DNA of 64,000 nt, from contig NZ_CP113519.1 in NCBI RefSeq assembly GCF_026723825.1, forward strand, positions 124,001 to 188,000, in the 5' to 3' direction. Both the position numbers and the translations under genes were made by a program. The notes under the pieces are model-generated. The model was given only the letters and a program-made list of their open reading frames with translations. It made no database searches and was not told the DNA's origin. This document shows positions 43,740 through 53,596 of the stretch, in pieces. Numbering within the stretch: position 1 is the first letter of the stretch; each line of letters starts with the position of its first letter. Source of the DNA: Pseudomonas sp. GOM7 (GTDB lineage Bacteria; Pseudomonadota; Gammaproteobacteria; Pseudomonadales; Pseudomonadaceae).

Positions 43740-45440
43740 TCAGCCACTGGCCATCAGCGGATCGCTCAGCGCCATGCCGTACATCGCCAGCAACGCGATG
43801 CCGCCGGCCATGATCAGGTAGTACAGCGTTGGCAGCAGGGTCTTGCGCAGGGTGATGCCCTCGCGCCCGAGCAGGCCCACGGTGGCCGAGGCCGCCACCA
43901 CGTTGTGAATGGCGATCATGTTGCCCGCCGCCGCGCCCACCGACTGCACTGCCACCATCATCGCTCCGGACACCCCGAGCAACTGCGCGGCATTGAGCTG
44001 GAACTGCGAGAGCATCAGGTTGGAGACGGTGTTGGAGCCGGCGATGAAGGCGCCCAGTGCGCCCACCGCCGGGGCGAAGAAGGGGTAGATGCTACCCACG
44101 CTGTCGGCCACCAGTTGCGCCATGGCCACCGGCATGGACACCAGCTCGCTGCCGTTGACCCCCGAGTTGATCAGGATGCGCACCATGGGAATGGTGAAGA
44201 TCAACACGAAGCCGGCGCCGAGCAGGGTCTTGCTCGACTCGCTCACCGCTGCCTTGAGCTCGGCCAGGCGCATGCGGTGCAGGAAGAAGGTCACCAGCAC
44301 CACCATGCACAGAATGCCGCCGGGCAGGTACAGTGGCTCGATGGTGCCGGATACACCCGTCTCGCCGAGGATGTCCTTCCAGCCGAAGGTAAAGCTCATC
44401 AGCGCCGCCTTCACCTCGGGGAAGCTGCGCGAGATCACCAGGAACACCGCCAGCAGCAGGTAGGGCGCCCAGGCCATGGGCACCGAGACCGGGGCCTTGC
44501 CGGCCACCTCGTCCAGCTTCATTTCGATCCTGCCCATCCACTCCGCTGGCCAGTCCTTGGCATCGGCGAAGTCCCAGTTGTCCTTTGGCAGCAGGAAGCC
44601 GGCCTTGGCTGCCGGCACCACGATGGCCAGGCCGACCAGGGCACCGATCATCGAGGGAAATTCCGGGCCGAGGAACACGCCGGCTGCCATGTACGGCAGG
44701 GAGAAGGCGAAGGCGGTGAAGATGGCGAACGGCGCGATGGCCAGGCCTTCCTTCCAGCTCTGATTGCGGCCGAAGAAGCGCGTCATGATCATCACCATGA
44801 TCAGCGGCATCAGCAGGCCGATCAGACCGTGGGTGATGGCCACCCGCGAGTAGATCAGGTGGAAGAAGGTTTCCCAGGTGCTGCCGTTGGCCACCAGTTG
44901 CTCGGTGATGCCGGTTCTGTCCAGGCCGGCGCCGACGCCGACGAGGATCGGCGTGCCCACCGCACCGAAGGACACCGGCGTGGACTGCACCATCATCCCC
45001 AGCACCACCGCGGCCAGCGCCGGGAAGCCCAGGGCCACCAGTAGCGGCGCGGCCACTGCGGCCGGGGTGCCAAAACCGGAGGCGCCTTCGATGAAGCAGC
45101 CGAACAGCCAGGCGACGATCAGTGCCTGCACGCGCCGATCCGGGCTGATATTGGAGAAGCCCCGGCGAATTGCCGCGATGCCGCCGGAGTGCTTGAGGGT
45201 ATTGAGCAGCAGGATGGCGCCGAAGATGATCCACAGGATCGCGGCCGTGAGAATCAGCCCCTGCAGACTGGAGGCGATGACCCGGTTGAGGGACATGTCC
45301 CAGGCCAGCAGGCCGATCAGGGCGGTGAGGACGAACACCAGCGGCATCGCGTACTTGGCCGGCCAGCGAAAGCCGATCAGCAGCACACCCGCCAGCACCA
45401 GCGGCACGAAGGCCAGGATGGACAGCAGCGTTTGACTCAT
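43740..45440 (-). CDS. glcA: Glycolate/lactate permease (LldP family)
   Basis: Inner-membrane proton-coupled permease with about 13-14 helices over 566 aa. Signature blocks are [43 protein letters not shown] and [17 protein letters not shown]. It is last in the glcDEFGBA order, the position of E. coli glcA, so glycolate is the likely substrate; LldP itself carries both lactate and glycolate. The start at 45440 gives [11 protein letters not shown]; the longer frame adds an implausible basic leader. A 242-bp gap with hairpins separates it from glcB, so a separate promoter is possible. Confidence 0.88.
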   Translation of the reverse strand: MSQTLLSILAFVPLVLAGVLLIGFRWPAKYAMPLVFVLTALIGLLAWDMSLNRVIASSLQGLILTAAILWIIFGAILLLNTLKHSGGIAAIRRGFSNISPDRRVQALIVAWLFGCFIEGASGFGTPAAVAAPLLVALGFPALAAVVLGMMVQSTPVSFGAVGTPILVGVGAGLDRTGITEQLVANGSTWETFFHLIYSRVAITHGLIGLLMPLIMVMIMTRFFGRNQSWKEGLAIAPFAIFTAFAFSLPYMAAGVFLGPEFPSMIGALVGLAIVVPAAKAGFLLPKDNWDFADAKDWPAEWMGRIEMKLDEVAGKAPVSVPMAWAPYLLLAVFLVISRSFPEVKAALMSFTFGWKDILGETGVSGTIEPLYLPGGILCMVVLVTFFLHRMRLAELKAAVSESSKTLLGAGFVLIFTIPMVRILINSGVNGSELVSMPVAMAQLVADSVGSIYPFFAPAVGALGAFIAGSNTVSNLMLSQFQLNAAQLLGVSGAMMVAVQSVGAAAGNMIAIHNVVAASATVGLLGREGITLRKTLLPTLYYLIMAGGIALLAMYGMALSDPLMASG

Positions 45441-45586
45441 GGATTGGTTCCTTCTTGTTCTTGTGAACCACAGTTTTCCGGGGGGTAACCCGGCGCCACG
45501 CATCTGGAAGGGCCGGGCACCACGGCGCCGGCCTTTCCGCGAGCAGTGGCGGCGGGGATCACCCACCACCACGCTCATGCTCGAAA

Positions 45587-45613
45587 GCCCTGATGGTCAG
45601 CAACCGTCAGGGC
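45587..45613 (-). terminator. Hairpin between glcB and glcA
   Basis: GCCCTGATGGT (45587-45597) pairs with ACCGTCAGGGC (45603-45613). It is a possible attenuator downstream of glcB in the leftward operon; no T-run is present on that strand. Confidence 0.4.
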
Positions 45614-45682
45614 CCGTTACTGCTCTTTCACGCCATCCCCGGATTACGCCAGCGGCTGATCCAGGCTACGCGCGGATATTGC

Positions 45683-47860
45683 TCAAGCCTCCTGCTTGAA
45701 GCGCAGACGCCAGGCGTGCAGCAGCGGCTCGGTATAGCCGGACGGCTGCTCGCGGCCCTTGAACACCAGCTCACTGGCAGCACGGAAGGCATGGGACTGC
45801 TCGAAGTTCGGCGCCATGGGGCGATAAGCCGGATCGCCAGCGTTCTGCCCGTCCACCACCTTGGCCATGCGCTGCAGCGTCTCGCGTACCTGGGTTTCGC
45901 TGACCACGCCGTGGTGCAGCCAGTTGGCGATGTGCTGAGCCGAAATGCGCAGGGTGGCGCGGTCTTCCATCAGGCCGACGTTATGGATATCCGGCACCTT
46001 GGAGCAGCCCACGCCCTGTTCGACCCAGCGCACCACGTAACCGAGGATGCCCTGGCAGTTGTTGTCCAGCTCCTGCTGGATATCGCTGGCGCTCCACGGC
46101 CGTTCGGCACTCACCGGCACACTGAGCAGATCGTTCAGCAGGCTGTCGCGCTGGCTGGCCAGGTCGATCAGCTCCAGCTCGCGCTGCACCGCTTGTACGT
46201 CAACCTGGTGGTAGTGCAGGGCATGCAGCACGGCAGCGGTGGGCGACGGCACCCAGGCGGTGTTGGCGCCGGCCTTCGGGTGGCCGATCTTCTGCTCCAG
46301 CATGGCCGCCATCAGATCCGGCATGGCCCACATGCCTTTGCCGATCTGCGCGCGGCCACGCAGCCCGCAGGCCAGGCCGACCAGCACGTTGTTGCGCTCG
46401 TAGGCCTGGATCCAGGCGCTGGATTTCATATCGCCCTTGCGCAACATGGCGCCGGCTTCCATCGCCGTGTGCATCTCGTCGCCAGTACGGTCGAGAAAGC
46501 CGGTGTTGATAAAGGCCACGCGCGCGCTGGCCGCCTCGATGCAGGCCTTGAGGTTGACGCTGGTGCGTCGCTCCTCGTCCATGATGCCCATCTTCAGGGT
46601 ATGGGCCGGCATGCCCAGCAGTTGCTCGACACGGCCGAACAGCTCGTCGGCGAAGGCCACCTCGGCCGGGCCGTGCATCTTCGGTTTGACGATATAAACG
46701 CTGCCGGTACGCGAGTTGCCGCGGCGCTTGAGGTCATGCAGGGCGATCAGGCTGGTGACCACCGCATCGAGGATGCCCTCGGGAATTTCCAAGCCTTCAC
46801 CGTCGAGGATCGCCGGGTTGCTCATCAGATGGCCGACGTTGCGCACGAACAGCAGCGAGCGACCGTGCAGGGTCAGTTCGCTGCCATCGGCGGCGGTGTA
46901 GACGCGATCCGCATTGAGGCGGCGAGTGATGCGTTTGCCGCCTTTTTCCAGCTCCTCGGCCAGATCGCCCTTCATCAGGCCCAGCCAGTTGCGGTACACC
47001 ACCACCTTGTCGGCGGCGTCGACGGCGGCCACCGAGTCCTCGCAGTCCATGATGGTCGACAGCGCCGCTTCCATCAGCAGGTCCTTGACGCCTGCGCCGT
47101 CGGTGCGGCCGATGGGGCTGCTGGCGTCGATCTGGATCTCGACGTGCAGGCCGTTGTTCTTCAGCAGCACGGCGCTTGGCGTGGCGGCCTCGCCCTGGTA
47201 GCCGACGAATTTTTCCGGTTGCGCCAGGGAGGTCTGCACGCCGCTGCGCAGGGTCACCTGCAACTGGCCGGCGACCACGGCATAGGCGCTGGCCTCGGCA
47301 TGCGAGCCTTGGGCCAGTGGCGCGGCCTGGTCGAGGAAGGCGCGGGCGAAGGCGATTACCTTGGCGCCGCGTATTTCGTTGTAGCCCGGGCCCTTGCTGG
47401 CGCCACCCTCTTCGCTGATCGCATCGGTGCCGTACAGAGCGTCGTACAGCGAGCCCCAGCGGGCGTTGGCGGCGTTCAGCGCGTAGCGCGCATTCATCAC
47501 CGGCACCACCAGTTGCGGGCCGGCCTGGGTGGCGATCTCGCTGTCGACCTTGGCGGTGGTCGCCTTGACCTTATCCGGTTGCGGTAGCAGATAGCCGATG
47601 GATTCGAGGAAGGTGCGGTAGGCGCTCATGTCGGTGATCGGGCCGGGATGGGCGCGATGCCAGGCGTCCAGCTCGCTCTGCAGGCGATCACGCTCGGCCA
47701 GCAAGGCACGGTTGCGTGGTGCCAGGTCATGCACCAGGGCGTCGAAACCGCTCCAGAAGGCCGCCGCCTCGATACCGCTGCCGGGCAGCACTTCACTTTC
47801 GATGAATTGCTTGAGCTCGGCGGCTACCTGCAGACGCTGACATTGCACGCGTTCGGTCAT
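45683..47860 (-). CDS. glcB: Malate synthase G
   Basis: Condenses glyoxylate with acetyl-CoA to malate. The 725-aa single-chain enzyme is the G isoform. It has the [29 protein letters not shown] region, [13 protein letters not shown], the Mg-binding [19 protein letters not shown] block and [17 protein letters not shown]. The start at 47860 (MTERVQ) gives the family length. It consumes the glyoxylate made by GlcDEF. Confidence 0.96.
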   Translation of the reverse strand: MTERVQCQRLQVAAELKQFIESEVLPGSGIEAAAFWSGFDALVHDLAPRNRALLAERDRLQSELDAWHRAHPGPITDMSAYRTFLESIGYLLPQPDKVKATTAKVDSEIATQAGPQLVVPVMNARYALNAANARWGSLYDALYGTDAISEEGGASKGPGYNEIRGAKVIAFARAFLDQAAPLAQGSHAEASAYAVVAGQLQVTLRSGVQTSLAQPEKFVGYQGEAATPSAVLLKNNGLHVEIQIDASSPIGRTDGAGVKDLLMEAALSTIMDCEDSVAAVDAADKVVVYRNWLGLMKGDLAEELEKGGKRITRRLNADRVYTAADGSELTLHGRSLLFVRNVGHLMSNPAILDGEGLEIPEGILDAVVTSLIALHDLKRRGNSRTGSVYIVKPKMHGPAEVAFADELFGRVEQLLGMPAHTLKMGIMDEERRTSVNLKACIEAASARVAFINTGFLDRTGDEMHTAMEAGAMLRKGDMKSSAWIQAYERNNVLVGLACGLRGRAQIGKGMWAMPDLMAAMLEQKIGHPKAGANTAWVPSPTAAVLHALHYHQVDVQAVQRELELIDLASQRDSLLNDLLSVPVSAERPWSASDIQQELDNNCQGILGYVVRWVEQGVGCSKVPDIHNVGLMEDRATLRISAQHIANWLHHGVVSETQVRETLQRMAKVVDGQNAGDPAYRPMAPNFEQSHAFRAASELVFKGREQPSGYTEPLLHAWRLRFKQEA

Positions 47861-47939
47861 TTCCTGTTCTCCTGTCTGTTCGCGCCCCCTACCTTTGGGA
47901 GAGGGACTGGGGGAGAGGGCCTGGGCGTTGCCTGTTGGC

Positions 47940-47985
47940 ACCCTCTTCCGTCACTTCGTGACACCTTCTCCCGAAGGGAGAAGGG
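47940..47985. repeat. Hairpin repeats upstream of glcB
   Basis: GTCAC-ttc-GTGAC (47950-47962) is followed by CCTTCTCCC-gaa-GGGAGAAGG (47964-47984), both perfect. They fill the glcG-glcB gap and may affect processing of the polycistronic mRNA. Confidence 0.6.
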
Positions 47986-48011
47986 CATCAGTTGGCGGCT
48001 GCGCCGCATGT

Positions 48012-48410
48012 TTAAAGAGCGGCAATCCCCGCCCTGGCCACCTGTGCATCCTGTTCGGCCTTGACCCCGGATACGCCCACGGCGCCTATCACCTGGCCGT
48101 CCACCAGCAGCGGCACACCGCCCTCCAGCGAGGTGAGCAGCGGCGCGCTGAGGAAGGCGCTGCGACCGCCGTTGACTATCTCCTCGTAGCCCTTGGTTTC
48201 GCGGCGGCCGATGGCGGCGCTGCGCGCCTTTTCGGTGGCGATGTAGGCGCCGATAGGCGCGCAGCCGTCGAGGCGTTCCAGGGCCAACGGGTGGCCGCCG
48301 TCATCGACCACAGCGATGGCCACGGCCCAGCCCTGTTGCTGCGCTTCGCTGCGGGCCGCCTGGAGGATCTGGCTGACTTCGCGCTGGCTGAGTACGGCTT
48401 TGTGTTGCAT
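48012..48410 (-). CDS. glcG: GlcG/HbpS-family heme-binding-type protein
   Basis: The 132-aa protein is a single GlcG (DUF336) domain: SEAQQQGWAVAIAVVDDGGHPLALERLDGC, then GYIATEKARSAAIGR-like helix and the closing GGVPLLVDGQVIGAVGVSGV. Relatives bind heme or corrinoids and form octamers; the role in glycolate use is not defined. It lies between glcF and glcB as in E. coli. No signal peptide is seen. Confidence 0.88.
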   Translation of the reverse strand: MQHKAVLSQREVSQILQAARSEAQQQGWAVAIAVVDDGGHPLALERLDGCAPIGAYIATEKARSAAIGRRETKGYEEIVNGGRSAFLSAPLLTSLEGGVPLLVDGQVIGAVGVSGVKAEQDAQVARAGIAAL

Positions 48411-48472
48411 GGCATACCTCGTGTTCGTGGCTTTTATCCCCTTTCCCGCTTGCGGGAGGGGGTTCAGTTGTA

Positions 48473-48510
48473 GGGTGGATGTCGCTTTTTACATCCACCG
48501 CTTTGGTGGA
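48473..48510. repeat. Partial GTAGGGTG-type repeat
   Basis: TAGGGTGGATGTC, TACATCCACC and GGTGGA pair as in the element at 10821, in shortened form. Confidence 0.5.
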
Positions 48511-48523
48511 TCGATGAAGTCTC

Positions 48524-48582
48524 GTAGCCCGGATGCAATCCGGGAGTTGCGGCATGGGTTTCCCGGATTGCATCCGGGCTAC
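48524..48582. repeat. Perfect 22-bp-arm stem-loop repeat inside the glc operon
   Basis: The arms 48524-48545 (GTAGCCCGGATGCAATCCGG..) and 48561-48582 are exact complements with a 15-nt loop. Fragments of the same arm occur at 42100-42116 and 43165-43182. It lies between glcF and glcG and is a REP-type element likely to influence mRNA stability or read-through. Confidence 0.85.
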
Positions 48583-48589
48583 GGCGTGA

Positions 48590-49807
48590 TCAGTGCATGG
48601 CCTCCTCGACTATCTCGATCCAGTGCCGCACCGGCGTGCGCCCAGCGCCGTCCAGATGGGTCTGGCAGCCGATATTGGCGGTGACGATGGCATCCGGTTT
48701 GCCGCTTTCCAGGGCGTTCAACTTGTCGTCGCGTAGCTGCCTGGACAGCGCCGGCTGGGTCAGCGAATAGGTGCCGGCCGAGCCGCAGCACAGGTGGCTG
48801 TCCGGCACGGCAGTCAGGCCGAAACCGAGGCGCGTCAGCACGCCTTCAACAGCGCCGCCGAGCTTCTGTGCATGCTGCAGGGTGCAGGGGCAATGGAAGG
48901 CCAGGCGCTGTTCGGCGCGTACTTGCAGCTTCTCCAGTGGCTCGCCTTGCAGCACTTCGACCAGATCCTTGGCCAGGGCGCTGACTCGCGCCGCCTTGCT
49001 CGCATAGGCCGAATCGCCAGCCAGCAGATGGCCGTAGTCCTTGACGAAGGCGCCGCAGCCGCTGGCGGTCTGCACGATGGCCTCAATGCCGGCTTCGATG
49101 GCCGGCCACCAGGCGTCGATGTTCTGCCGGGCGCGTTGCAGGCCGGCTTCCTGGGCGTTGAGGTGGTAGTCCACGGCGCCGCAGCAGCCGGCCTCGCGAG
49201 CCGGCGTGACGCTGATGCCGAGGCGATCCAGCACGCGCGCAGTGGCGGCGTTGGTGTTGGGCGATAGCCCCGGCTGCACGCAGCCTTCGAGCATCAGCAC
49301 GCGGCGCGTGTGCTGTTGCGTTGGGCGCGGCTTGGCCGGGCGAACTTCGCGCGGCAGCTTGGCCTTGAGCGTGGCCGGCAGCAGCGGGCGCAGGGCCAGG
49401 CCGGCCTGGGTCAGCGCCTTGAACAAGGCCGGGCGCGGCACCACGGCGCGCAGGCCCTGGCGCAGCAGGCGTTCGTTCAGTGGTCGAGCTACCTGGCTTT
49501 CGGCGACCTCGCGGCCGATATCCAGCAGGTTGTGGTACTGCACACCGGATGGGCAGGTGGTTTCGCAGTTGCGGCAGGTCAGGCAGCGATCCAGGTGCTG
49601 CTGGGTCTTGGCGGTCACTTCGCCGCCTTCGAGCATCTGCTTGATCAGGTAGATGCGCCCACGCGGGCCGTCCAGCTCGTCGCCGAGCACCTGATAGGTC
49701 GGGCAGGTGGCATTGCAGAAGCCGCAGTGCACGCAGGAGCGCAGGATGCGTTCGGCTTCCTCGGCGCGCGGCAGGCGCTTGGCCTGTTCACTCAAATTGG
49801 TCTGCAC
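48590..49807 (-). CDS. glcF: Glycolate oxidase iron-sulfur subunit
   Basis: Electron-transfer subunit of membrane-associated glycolate dehydrogenase. The 405-aa protein has two N-terminal [4Fe-4S] ferredoxin motifs (CVHCGFCNATCP and CLTCRNCETTCP, within residues 25-90) and two CCG-type domains (GCVQPGLSP..GCCGAVDYH and HCPCTLQHA..LCCGSAGTY). It starts 3 bp after the glcE stop, so it is tightly coupled to glcE. Confidence 0.96.
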   Translation of the reverse strand: MQTNLSEQAKRLPRAEEAERILRSCVHCGFCNATCPTYQVLGDELDGPRGRIYLIKQMLEGGEVTAKTQQHLDRCLTCRNCETTCPSGVQYHNLLDIGREVAESQVARPLNERLLRQGLRAVVPRPALFKALTQAGLALRPLLPATLKAKLPREVRPAKPRPTQQHTRRVLMLEGCVQPGLSPNTNAATARVLDRLGISVTPAREAGCCGAVDYHLNAQEAGLQRARQNIDAWWPAIEAGIEAIVQTASGCGAFVKDYGHLLAGDSAYASKAARVSALAKDLVEVLQGEPLEKLQVRAEQRLAFHCPCTLQHAQKLGGAVEGVLTRLGFGLTAVPDSHLCCGSAGTYSLTQPALSRQLRDDKLNALESGKPDAIVTANIGCQTHLDGAGRTPVRHWIEIVEEAMH

Positions 49808-49810
49808 GTC

Positions 49811-50866
49811 TTATACCTCGGCGTACATGCGGCCAGGGTTGAAGATGCCCTGGGGGTCGAGCTGGTTCTTGAGCTGGCGCTGGTAGCGCAGCAGCGGCGC
49901 AGCCAGCGGCTGGAAGGGGTGGGCGTGGCCGGCAGCGAAGCAGGTGGCGTGGCCGCCGAGCTTGGCCGCCACGCGCTGGATCAGCTCGCCATCGGCGTCG
50001 GTCTTCAGCCAGCGCTGCGCGCCGCTCCAGTCGATCAACTGGCGGCCGGGCAGGTCGAGCAGACCGCTATTGGCCGGCAGCGACAGACGCCACAAGGTGC
50101 CGCTGGCGCCGAAGAACGGCAGGCGCTGTTCGCGTAGCTCATGCCAGTAGCCGTTGTCGATCTCTTCGCCACCGAGGCGCTGGCGCGCGGCCTGAACAGA
50201 GCCTTCGCCACCTTCCAGGCGCAAATGCAGCGCTGCACCGTCGTGGCTGGCGGCGCTGATCGGCAACGGCTGCTGGCCCCATTCGGCGAGCTTGTTCAGG
50301 GCATGCAGGGCGTCCACTTCCAAACGCAGGCTGAGCACCTGTCGCGGTTTGGGCAGCACCTTGAACGACACCTCGGCGAGCAGGCCAAGGCAGCCGAAGC
50401 TGCCGGCCATCAGCCGCGACAGATCGTAGCCGGCGACGTTCTTCATCACCTCGCCGCCGAAGCGCAGCAGCTTGCCCTGGCCGGTGATCACCCGGGTGCC
50501 GAGCACCTGATCACGCACCGAGCCGGCCCAGGGGCGGCGCGGGCCGGACAGCCCGGCGGCGACCATGCCGCCGAGGGTGGCGCCATCGCCCAGGTGCGGC
50601 GGCTCGCACGGCAGCATCTGGTTGTTGGCCTGCAGCGCGGCCTCGATCTCGGCCAGCGGCGTGCCGGCGCGGGCGGTCAGCACCAGCTCGGTGGGGTCAT
50701 AGCTGACGATGCCGCGATGTTGGCGGGTATCCAGCACCTCACCCGGGGTGGCGCGACCCAGATGAGCCTTGCTGCCGCTGCCCTGGATGCGCAGCGGTGT
50801 GGCGCTGTTGAGCGCGTGGTTGACCTGTTCCAGCAGAGCGGCGCTGGCATCGAAATCATGCTGCAT
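49811..50866 (-). CDS. glcE: Glycolate oxidase FAD-binding subunit
   Basis: Second flavin-fold subunit of glycolate dehydrogenase. The 351-aa protein has the PCMH-type FAD domain (about 15-190; LGDGATLGGMVAAGLSGPRRPWAGSVRDQVLG and EVMKNVAGYDLSRLMAGSFG). A shortened C-terminal region lacks the full catalytic cap of GlcD. The start at 50866 overlaps the glcD stop (ATGA); the far longer open frame upstream is a shadow of glcD. Confidence 0.95.
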   Translation of the reverse strand: MQHDFDASAALLEQVNHALNSATPLRIQGSGSKAHLGRATPGEVLDTRQHRGIVSYDPTELVLTARAGTPLAEIEAALQANNQMLPCEPPHLGDGATLGGMVAAGLSGPRRPWAGSVRDQVLGTRVITGQGKLLRFGGEVMKNVAGYDLSRLMAGSFGCLGLLAEVSFKVLPKPRQVLSLRLEVDALHALNKLAEWGQQPLPISAASHDGAALHLRLEGGEGSVQAARQRLGGEEIDNGYWHELREQRLPFFGASGTLWRLSLPANSGLLDLPGRQLIDWSGAQRWLKTDADGELIQRVAAKLGGHATCFAAGHAHPFQPLAAPLLRYQRQLKNQLDPQGIFNPGRMYAEV

Positions 50867-52365
50867 CAGAAACGCTCCAGTTCCGGGAAGGGCAGTTGGC
50901 CGTGGTGCACGTGCATGGCGCCGAACTCGGCGCAGCGGTGCAGGGTGGGGATGTTCTTGCCCGGGTTGAGCAGACCGCTGGGGTCGAACGCCGCCTTCAC
51001 CGCATGGAACAGGGTGATCTCGTCGCTGTTGAACTGCGCGCACATCTGGTTGATCTTCTCGCGGCCGACGCCGTGCTCGCCGGTGATGCTGCCGCCGACC
51101 TTGACGCAGAGTTCGAGGATCCTGCCGCCGATGGCCTCGGCGCGCTCCAGCTCGCCGGGTACATTGGCATCGAAGAGGATCAAGGGGTGCATGTTGCCGT
51201 CGCCGGCATGGAACACATTGGCCACGCGCAGACCGTATTCCTCGGACAACTCGGCGATGCCACGCAACACGCCGGGCAGCTCGCGACGGGGGATGGTGCC
51301 GTCCATGCAGTAGTAGTCCGGCGAGATGCGCCCGACCGCGGGGAAGGCGTTCTTGCGCCCGGCCCAGAATTTCACCCGCTCGGCCTCGTCGCGGGCCAGG
51401 CGCACCTCGGTGGCACCGGCCTTCGCCAGCACCTCGCGTACCCGTTCGCAGTCGTCGGCGACGTCGGCCTCCACGCCATCCAGCTCGCACAGCAGGATGG
51501 CTTCGGCCTCCACCGGGTAGCCGGCGTGGATAAAGTCTTCGGCGGCGCGAATCGCCAGGTTGTCCATCATCTCCAGACCGCCGGGGATGATGCCGGCGGC
51601 GATGATGTCACCCACCGCGCGACCGGCTTTTTCCACCGAGTCGAAGGCTGCCAGCAGCACCTTGGCCACCTGCGGCTTGGGCAGCAGCTTGACCGTCACC
51701 TCGGTGACGATGCCGAGCATGCCCTCGGAGCCGGTGAACAGCGCCAGCAGGTCGAAACCCGGCGCATCCAGGGCGTCGCTGCCGAGGGTCATGAACTCGC
51801 CCTCGACAGTGAGGATGTCCACCTTGAGCAGGTTGTGTACGGTCAGGCCGTACTTCAGGCAGTGCACGCCGCCGGCGTTCTCGGCGACGTTGCCGCCGAT
51901 GGAGCAGGCGATCTGCGAGGACGGGTCGGGGGCGTAATACAGGTCGAACGGTGCGGCGGCCTGGGAGATCGCCAGGTTGCGCACGCCGGGCTGCACGCGG
52001 GCAAAACGCCCTTCGCGGTTGATCTCGAGAATCTGGTTGAAGCGCGCCATCACCAGCAGGATGCCTTTCTCCAACGGCAGCGCGCCGCCGGAAAGCCCCG
52101 TACCGGCACCGCGCGCCACCACCGGCACGCCACGGGCGTGGCAGAGCTTGAGCAACTGCTGCACCTGCTCGATGCGCTCGGGCAGCACCACCAGCATGGG
52201 CGTGGTGCGGTAGGCGGACAGGCCATCGCACTCGTAGGGCTTGAGGTCTTCCTCTGTGTGCAGGATGTCGAGGTCGGGCAGGCGCTGGCGCAGCTCGGCC
52301 AGCAGGGCGGCCTTGTCGACCTCGGGTAGCGCGCCGTCGATGCGCTCGTCGTACAGAATGCTCAT
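50866..52365 (-). CDS. glcD: Glycolate oxidase catalytic flavoprotein subunit
   Basis: Oxidises glycolate (and D-lactate in many members) to the 2-oxo acid. The 499-aa protein has the FAD-PCMH domain (about 55-235; ARGAGTGLSGGALPLEKG, CSIGGNVAENAGGVHCLKYG) and the FAD-linked oxidase C-terminal domain with NVFHAGDGNMHPLILFD and ITGEHGVGREK. It is the first gene of the operon, about 100 bp from a GlcC-type operator in the divergent promoter region. Confidence 0.96.
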   Translation of the reverse strand: MSILYDERIDGALPEVDKAALLAELRQRLPDLDILHTEEDLKPYECDGLSAYRTTPMLVVLPERIEQVQQLLKLCHARGVPVVARGAGTGLSGGALPLEKGILLVMARFNQILEINREGRFARVQPGVRNLAISQAAAPFDLYYAPDPSSQIACSIGGNVAENAGGVHCLKYGLTVHNLLKVDILTVEGEFMTLGSDALDAPGFDLLALFTGSEGMLGIVTEVTVKLLPKPQVAKVLLAAFDSVEKAGRAVGDIIAAGIIPGGLEMMDNLAIRAAEDFIHAGYPVEAEAILLCELDGVEADVADDCERVREVLAKAGATEVRLARDEAERVKFWAGRKNAFPAVGRISPDYYCMDGTIPRRELPGVLRGIAELSEEYGLRVANVFHAGDGNMHPLILFDANVPGELERAEAIGGRILELCVKVGGSITGEHGVGREKINQMCAQFNSDEITLFHAVKAAFDPSGLLNPGKNIPTLHRCAEFGAMHVHHGQLPFPELERF

Positions 52366-52464
52366 GGCAGGCTCGTTCGTGGACGCTTTTGTTATGGGCG
52401 GTCATGTCGCGACCTTGGCCCGCATGTTTAGGCGGCCTGCTGCCCTTCGTCCATCTTTGCTGGT

Positions 52465-52479
52465 ACTGGTACGACCAGT
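52465..52479. promoter_or_regulatory. GlcC operator 1 (glcD side)
   Basis: ACTGGTACGACCAGT contains the FadR-subfamily GntR core TNGTNNNACNA exactly. It lies about 100 bp upstream of glcD, where an activator or repressor of the operon could act. Confidence 0.7.
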
Positions 52480-52573
52480 TTCTTTCGCCAGGCTTTCAGC
52501 TTAAAAGGCATGAGATGCGCGTGGTATAAGGCTTCATGGCAAGGGCTGGCTAAGGCTGGAAAGCATCTGATCG

Positions 52574-52588
52574 ACTGGTACGACCAGT
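52574..52588. promoter_or_regulatory. GlcC operator 2 (glcC side)
   Basis: A second, identical ACTGGTACGACCAGT lies 109 bp from the first and ends 13 bp before the chosen glcC ATG, overlapping an alternative GTG. Its position predicts autorepression of glcC. Confidence 0.7.
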
Positions 52589-52601
52589 GAGCGAGGGCGT
52601 G

Positions 52602-53375
52602 ATGGAGGTGAAACAGAACACGGCAAGACGTCAGGTCAGTGACGTGGTGGCCGAGCGTATCGAGCGGCTGATCGTCGATGGTGTACTCAAGGTGGGCCAG
52701 CCGCTGCCTTCGGAACGGCGCCTGTGCGAGAAGCTGGGCATCTCCCGCTCGGCGCTGCGCGAAGGGCTCAAGGTACTGCGTGGGCGCGGCATCATCGACA
52801 CCGCCCAGGGCCGCGACTCACGGGTGGCCAAGCTCAGCGGCGAGCGTGACGCCAGCCCGCTGATGCACCTGTTCAACTCACAGCCGCGCACCCTGTACGA
52901 CCTGCTGGAAGTGCGCGGCCTGCTCGAAGGCGAGTCGGCGCGCCTGGCGGCGTTGCGCGGCACCGATGCGGATTTCGTTTTGCTCACCCGGCGCTACGAG
53001 GAAATGCTCGCCGCCCATGCCCAGGAGCAGCCGGTCGATCCCCGTGAACATGCGCGCCTAGACCATGCCTTCCACCTGGCCATCTGCGAGGCCTCGCACA
53101 ACCCGGTGCTGGTGCACACCTTGCAATCGCTCACCGACCTGATGCTCAGCACCGTGTTCGCCTCGGTGAACAACCTCTACCACCGCCCGGCGCAGAAGCG
53201 GCAGATCGACCGCCAGCATTCGCGCCTGTACCACGCGGTGATCGAACGCCTGCCGGAACAGGCTCAGCGCGCGGCGCGCGACCATATCCACAGCATCCGC
53301 GACAACCTGCAGGAGATCGAGCAGGAAGAGCAGCGCCTGGTGCGGGCAAGCATGCGCTTGGAGGGGTGGGGGTAG
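52602..53375 (+). CDS. glcC: GntR/FadR-family regulator GlcC
   Basis: Glycolate-responsive regulator of the glc operon. The 257-aa protein has an N-terminal winged helix (about 8-72; PLPSERRLCEKLGISRSALREGLKVL) and a C-terminal FCD effector domain with metal/ligand residues in LDHAFHLAICEASHN and QHSRLYHAVIERL. The ATG at 52602 is preferred: GAGGG lies just upstream, and the in-frame GTG at 52587 is inside the operator. It is divergent from glcD. Confidence 0.92.
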   Translation: MEVKQNTARRQVSDVVAERIERLIVDGVLKVGQPLPSERRLCEKLGISRSALREGLKVLRGRGIIDTAQGRDSRVAKLSGERDASPLMHLFNSQPRTLYDLLEVRGLLEGESARLAALRGTDADFVLLTRRYEEMLAAHAQEQPVDPREHARLDHAFHLAICEASHNPVLVHTLQSLTDLMLSTVFASVNNLYHRPAQKRQIDRQHSRLYHAVIERLPEQAQRAARDHIHSIRDNLQEIEQEEQRLVRASMRLEGWG

Positions 53376-53596
53376 ACCTGCGGTGAGTATGCGACCAGTC
53401 GTCCGCTTCTTGACTGCTCGCACAGAATGATGGCGCTTTAACAGCTATTATCGCGCCCTTTCTCGCAGCCACTGGGCCCTGATGCCCGCCGCCGCTGCCA
53501 GTCTCATTCCTACAAGAATCCCGCCTCAAGGGTTCAACCGTTGCCGGTGGCGCATGCCTCCGGTGCATTGCCTCGTTCCCGAATTGGAGTACCGAC

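Noticed and set aside
43626..45044. 472-codon plus-strand frame opposite glcA
   Set aside because: His/Gln/Gly-rich shadow of the LldP-family permease; no recognisable domain.
45593..47587. 664-codon plus-strand frame opposite glcB
   Set aside because: Antisense shadow of malate synthase G.
50896..52329. 477-codon plus-strand frame opposite glcD
   Set aside because: Antisense shadow of a canonical flavoprotein gene.
52587..52601. GTG start for glcC
   Set aside because: The codon overlaps the second operator; the ATG at 52602 has GAGGG at suitable spacing and fits the GlcC length.
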